Assembly: GCA_958298945.1 (NCBI GenBank) | Contig: OY282605.1 | Location: forward strand, 109,798,267-109,862,266 | Origin: Atherix ibis | Lineage: Eukaryota > Arthropoda > Insecta > Diptera > Athericidae | Reading direction: 5' to 3' | DNA length: 64,000 nt | Shown: in pieces, positions 60,801-64,000 of the stretch | Layout: each line of letters begins with the position of its first letter | How positions within the stretch are numbered: the stretch's first letter is position 1 | Notes under the pieces: generated by a model | Seen by the model: only the letters and a program-made list of their open reading frames with translations | The model's database searches: none | Told to the model about the DNA's origin: nothing | Position numbers and translations under genes: made by a program

Positions 60801-60970
60801 TGAATATTACAATGCCAGAATCTTTTGTAGAACATTAAAATTCATTGCCGTAAGTCCAGATTGTGTTGTATAATAAGAGTTTATTGGTAAGTGTTAGTTT
60901 TAACCGATTGCCTGGTACTCAAAGTAGTTATCGGTAGAGTCTGTATGTTTAAAGTCATTTTAGCCGAGTA
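60800..60970 (-). mobile_element. small jockey-like remnant
   Basis: The minus strand contains NTIWTYGNEF (about 60875-60845) followed by a fit to the same segment seen at 58.7 and 46.77 kb, including the ACTCTACCGATAAC-type sequence downstream. Confidence 0.45.
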
Positions 60971-61139
60971 AAACAGCTCATGATGAGCCATTTATGAAAA
61001 TCAAATTTTAGACTACGCGTTTTAAACTATTATGGAATTATTTTGTTAATAAATAATAATGGAACAGGCGCTACTGAAATAAAAATTAATTTAACTATAT
61101 ATGAAATTGCAAATAAACTAAACGTATTTGAATTCGTAT

Positions 61140-61620
61140 AGGAAAACAATATAGTTATTTTGGAGCCTTTTAGTATATCAGTAGCTACAAAAAAGTACTA
61201 AAGATGCTAATCTGCAGAAAAAAATTGTATTTACAGCTACATACCTGAAAATATCGTTGAAAGAGATTTCCTTTTAAGATGGTATGCGATTTCCAAAGAA
61301 GCCCGGAATGTTTTCTAAGGAGACCAGGATGCCAAAAATATGGTCAAATTCATGAGCAATGTGTAAGAAATTTTCGACAACCACAAATAAAATTACATCA
61401 AGTAGAATTTAATTATTCCAAAACGGAATGAAGAAGCTTATTTGAAGTCCACTTGCCCATGGAAGAGGCCATGAATAAGTGGATCACTATATGGCCCAAT
61501 TACTGACAGGAGATGGGTGCTTCAGGGCATAGCTAAATCGCTATAATGCGTAACATATCTTCTTCTACTGAAGAAAAGCATCAGGAGAATAGATAATTCC
61601 TGTACCACTTATTTGCTTCT
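61140..61620 (+). mobile_element. possible LINE C-terminal remnant
   Basis: Plus-strand trace LTGDGCFRA (about 61502-61530), then a stop and LNRYNA, similar to the TGHGCF motif in the C-terminal region of R1/I-like elements. Flanking frames are broken. Weak. Confidence 0.35.
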
Positions 61621-61882
61621 ATTTTCAAAACTATTTCCGGTAAATAAATGAAATTAAGTTTTTTGAAGTATTTATCCTTAACTTTGGAATTTTATTTTTA
61701 AGCAAGCTTTCTAATATGCTAATTCATAAAATAAAAATTATTAGTGCAATAAATATTAACAAGCTTAATTGAATAAATTTAATTTTTTATAACACATGAA
61801 ATAAAGTTTTCTAATATAAAGTTAGGAGAGTGAAGAAATTATTAATAATAATGCAATATAAAACTGCTTTAATATACACGTA

Positions 61883-63201
61883 CGTGGTCTGTTCAAAAAG
61901 TATCGCGAATTTTGAATTTTCGCGGGTTACGTTTATTTGATGTTCGATTTTTTGTGGCGTTATATTGGTACTCATATCTCTCACTTATAATCACAAGTTC
62001 GGCAATTTTGAATGTTCAGTTAATTTTTCACAACTGCTTTGCTTGCACGTGTTTTGGCTTGTCTTCGATTTTTGCCCATTCCAAAAAATGGATCAAAGAA
62101 TCGGTATCAAATTTTATGTGAAAAACAAAATTAATTACGCGGACGCATTCCGAATGTTGACTGTGGCATATGGTGAAGCTACCTTGGACCGAAGGAACGT
62201 TTATCGGTGGTACAAAATATTCTCAGAGGGCTGAGAAGATGTGAACGACGAAAAGCGTGCCGGACGCCCGAGCACATCAACAACAGACGAAAACATTGAT
62301 GAAGTGAAGAAAATAGAATTGGAAAATCATCGAATCACCGTTAGAGAAGTTGCTGAGGACTTAAACATATCTATTGGCTCGTGTCATTCGATTTTTACCA
62401 ATGATTTAGGCGTGAGACGGGTCACAGCGAAATTCTTACCAAAATTGCTCAATTTCGACCAAAAACAGCATCACATTAATATTGCTAAAGAGCTGTTGGA
62501 CTCTGTCCGCGACGACTCAAATTTGGTTCAAATGGTCATAACTGGTGACGAATCATGGGTTTATAGTTATGACGTGGAAACCAAAGCTCAATCATACCAA
62601 TGGAAGCTGTCGCACGAGCCAAGACAGAAAAAAGCGCGCCAAGTTCGGTCGAATGTGAAAGTTTTGCTTACAGTTTTCTTCGATTGCAGGGGCGTGGTGC
62701 ATCATGAGTTCTTACCACAGGGTAGAACGGTCAATAAGGAATATTACCTACACGTTATGCGCAAGTTGCTCGAAGCAATCCGCCAGAAACGCCCGGATTT
62801 GTGGAAGAACAAAAAGTGGTTTTTGCACCATGATAACGCCCCTGCTCACGCATCGTTGTTTGTGCGCGAAGTTTTGGCCAAAAACAACACACTAATAATG
62901 CCGCAGCCACCATATTCCCCAGATCTGGCCCCCTGTAACTTTTTATTGTTCCCCATTTGAAAAGCCCCATGAAAGGACGACGCTACACTACGATTGAGGA
63001 GATAAAGACGGCATCGAAGGAGGAGCTGAACAAGACCACAGAAAATGATTTTTTGAACTGCTTCAAGGATTTGAAAAAACGTTGGCATAAGTGTATAATA
63101 TCTGTGTGGATTACTTTGAAAGGGACAAAATAGATATTCATGAAAAAATAAATAAATTTTGAAAAAACACAAAATTCGCGATACATTTTGAACAGACCTC
63201 G
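61883..63201 (+). mobile_element. mariner element with full TIRs, inactivated
   Basis: 1319 bp between TA duplications (61881-61882, 63202-63203). Terminal inverted repeats of about 32 bp begin CGWGGTCTGTTCAAAAWGTA, with two mismatches. It carries a nearly complete transposase gene described separately. Confidence 0.92.
62088..63133 (+). pseudogene. mariner transposase pseudogene with D-to-N in the third catalytic position
   Basis: Starts ATG at 62088 (MDQRIGIKFYVKNKINYADA). HTH motifs: YGEATLDRRNVYRWYKIFSE, ENHRITVREVAEDLNISIGS. Catalytic segments: VITGDESWVYSY, FLHHDNAPAHAS and YSPDLAPCNFLLF. The last reads Asn (AAC, 62937-62939) where Asp is invariant. It also has an in-frame TGA at 62232-62234 (after YKIFSEG), a one-base loss near 62952 after LLFP, and another frame change near 63100. 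Without these it would be about 345 residues. The sequence belongs to a third type of mariner, different from the mauritiana copies and from the 36-kb element. Confidence 0.9.
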
Positions 63202-63203
63202 TA

Positions 63204-64000
63204 TTCTATTGAGAAGAAAATTCTCTTGCGCCTGGTTCTCTCGATATCAAAACGTATCAATTTAGTTAATTTTATTAACGAAATTTTTTTAGAAGGAATC
63301 CAAGTGGAAAAATCCAAAAAAAATACGGCAAACAATTAAAAAATCTGAAATAAAGAGTTCATGGGACCATTGGGACCAATGCACTGATCAATTTGCTCAA
63401 ATGAATCGATTCAAAAAGTTAAGTCCAATCTTTCCGTAAACTAACTCCATAGTGGACCACCTAATGGTCCATTGGGTTGGCAATGAAATTTTTTTATCGT
63501 CCATGAGGTAAACCTTAAACAACTTTTTTAAATTGTACTTTAAGAATTTTTTCATAATCGTTACTATTAATAGTAGTCGATAGACAAAAAAGTCCATCAT
63601 AAATTACAACTATTTCAAAGAAAAATTTTTATTATTTCTTAATGATTTATAGTTTTATAATTAAATATTTATTTAATTATATGATATTAAGAGTATTACC
63701 ATTTTTATTTGGCTTAGTTAAATGTACACTCATACTTTGATTTCAGACATATATTTTTCTTCAAAAGTTTAATTTTCCAACTAATTAACAAATGGGCCAT
63801 AAAAATTTGCCAATTATAAATATTGAAACTGCAAAAATAGAAATTCTATAGAAATAAGGATTTTTGCCAACCCATAATAAAATATTAAAAGTAATTAGAA
63901 AAAAATTAGTAGCCCGAGGAGATGTTCTCAAAGACGATTTTCTTCCCTTTAATTAAGTAAATTGTTCATTGAAACTGTTTATAATTGTTTGTGTAAGCGA
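63204..64000. other. AT-rich region at window end
   Basis: No recognisable gene, repeat or transposon end. Confidence 0.5.

Noticed and set aside
1..64000. tRNA, rRNA or snRNA genes
   Set aside because: No cloverleaf with A/B boxes and no conserved rRNA or snRNA blocks were noticed by eye; a covariance-model search would be needed to exclude small ones.

Overview
This window looks like AT-rich insect nuclear DNA, probably dipteran, although the order is inferred rather than proven. The evidence is short spliced introns with GT-AG borders, a laminin beta chain, insect defensin-type CS-alpha-beta peptides, jockey-like and R1-like non-LTR retrotransposons, and a very high density of IS630-Tc1-mariner (ITm) transposons. 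No bacterial, organellar, tRNA or rRNA genes were seen.

Layout. (1) At 0.5-7.3 kb on the + strand lies the 3' 14 exons of a laminin beta subunit gene (LanB1-like). Its signal peptide and the first roughly 110-120 residues lie upstream of the window. (2) At 8.6-12.9 kb on the - strand are three tandem eIF6 genes with identical intron positions. The first is canonical; the second is intact but strongly diverged; the third is diverged and frameshifted. (3) At 14.4-17.2 kb is a nested transposon cluster: a DD41D (rosa-like) element interrupted by a long-TIR mariner deletion derivative, followed by a mariner remnant. (4) At 18.5-27.9 kb on the + strand are three two-exon genes for small secreted six-cysteine CS-alpha-beta peptides. 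The middle one has a nonsense codon in the mature part. They are separated by mariner-type elements. (5) At 29.5-43.7 kb on the - strand are five exons of a class A peptide-type GPCR lacking only its N-terminal exon(s). Its introns hold a degenerate tandem repeat, a 413-bp tandem duplication, an apparently intact mariner (36.1-37.4 kb), a 5'-truncated R1-clade LINE and several mariner fragments. (6) From 43.7 kb to the end I see no host gene, only transposon copies (mauritiana-type mariner, DD41D, jockey-like remnants, a mariner with a mutated catalytic residue), a degenerate repeat array rich in AGGTCA, and featureless AT-rich DNA.

How the genes relate. The laminin, eIF6, peptide and receptor genes are functionally unrelated neighbours. 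The two local gene families (eIF6 and the CS-alpha-beta peptides) are the most interesting content. Both arose by DNA-level tandem duplication, both contain one broken copy, and both show strong protein change between copies. The transposons document repeated waves of ITm activity. One copy has an intact transposase, and two DD41D copies share the same inactivating changes.
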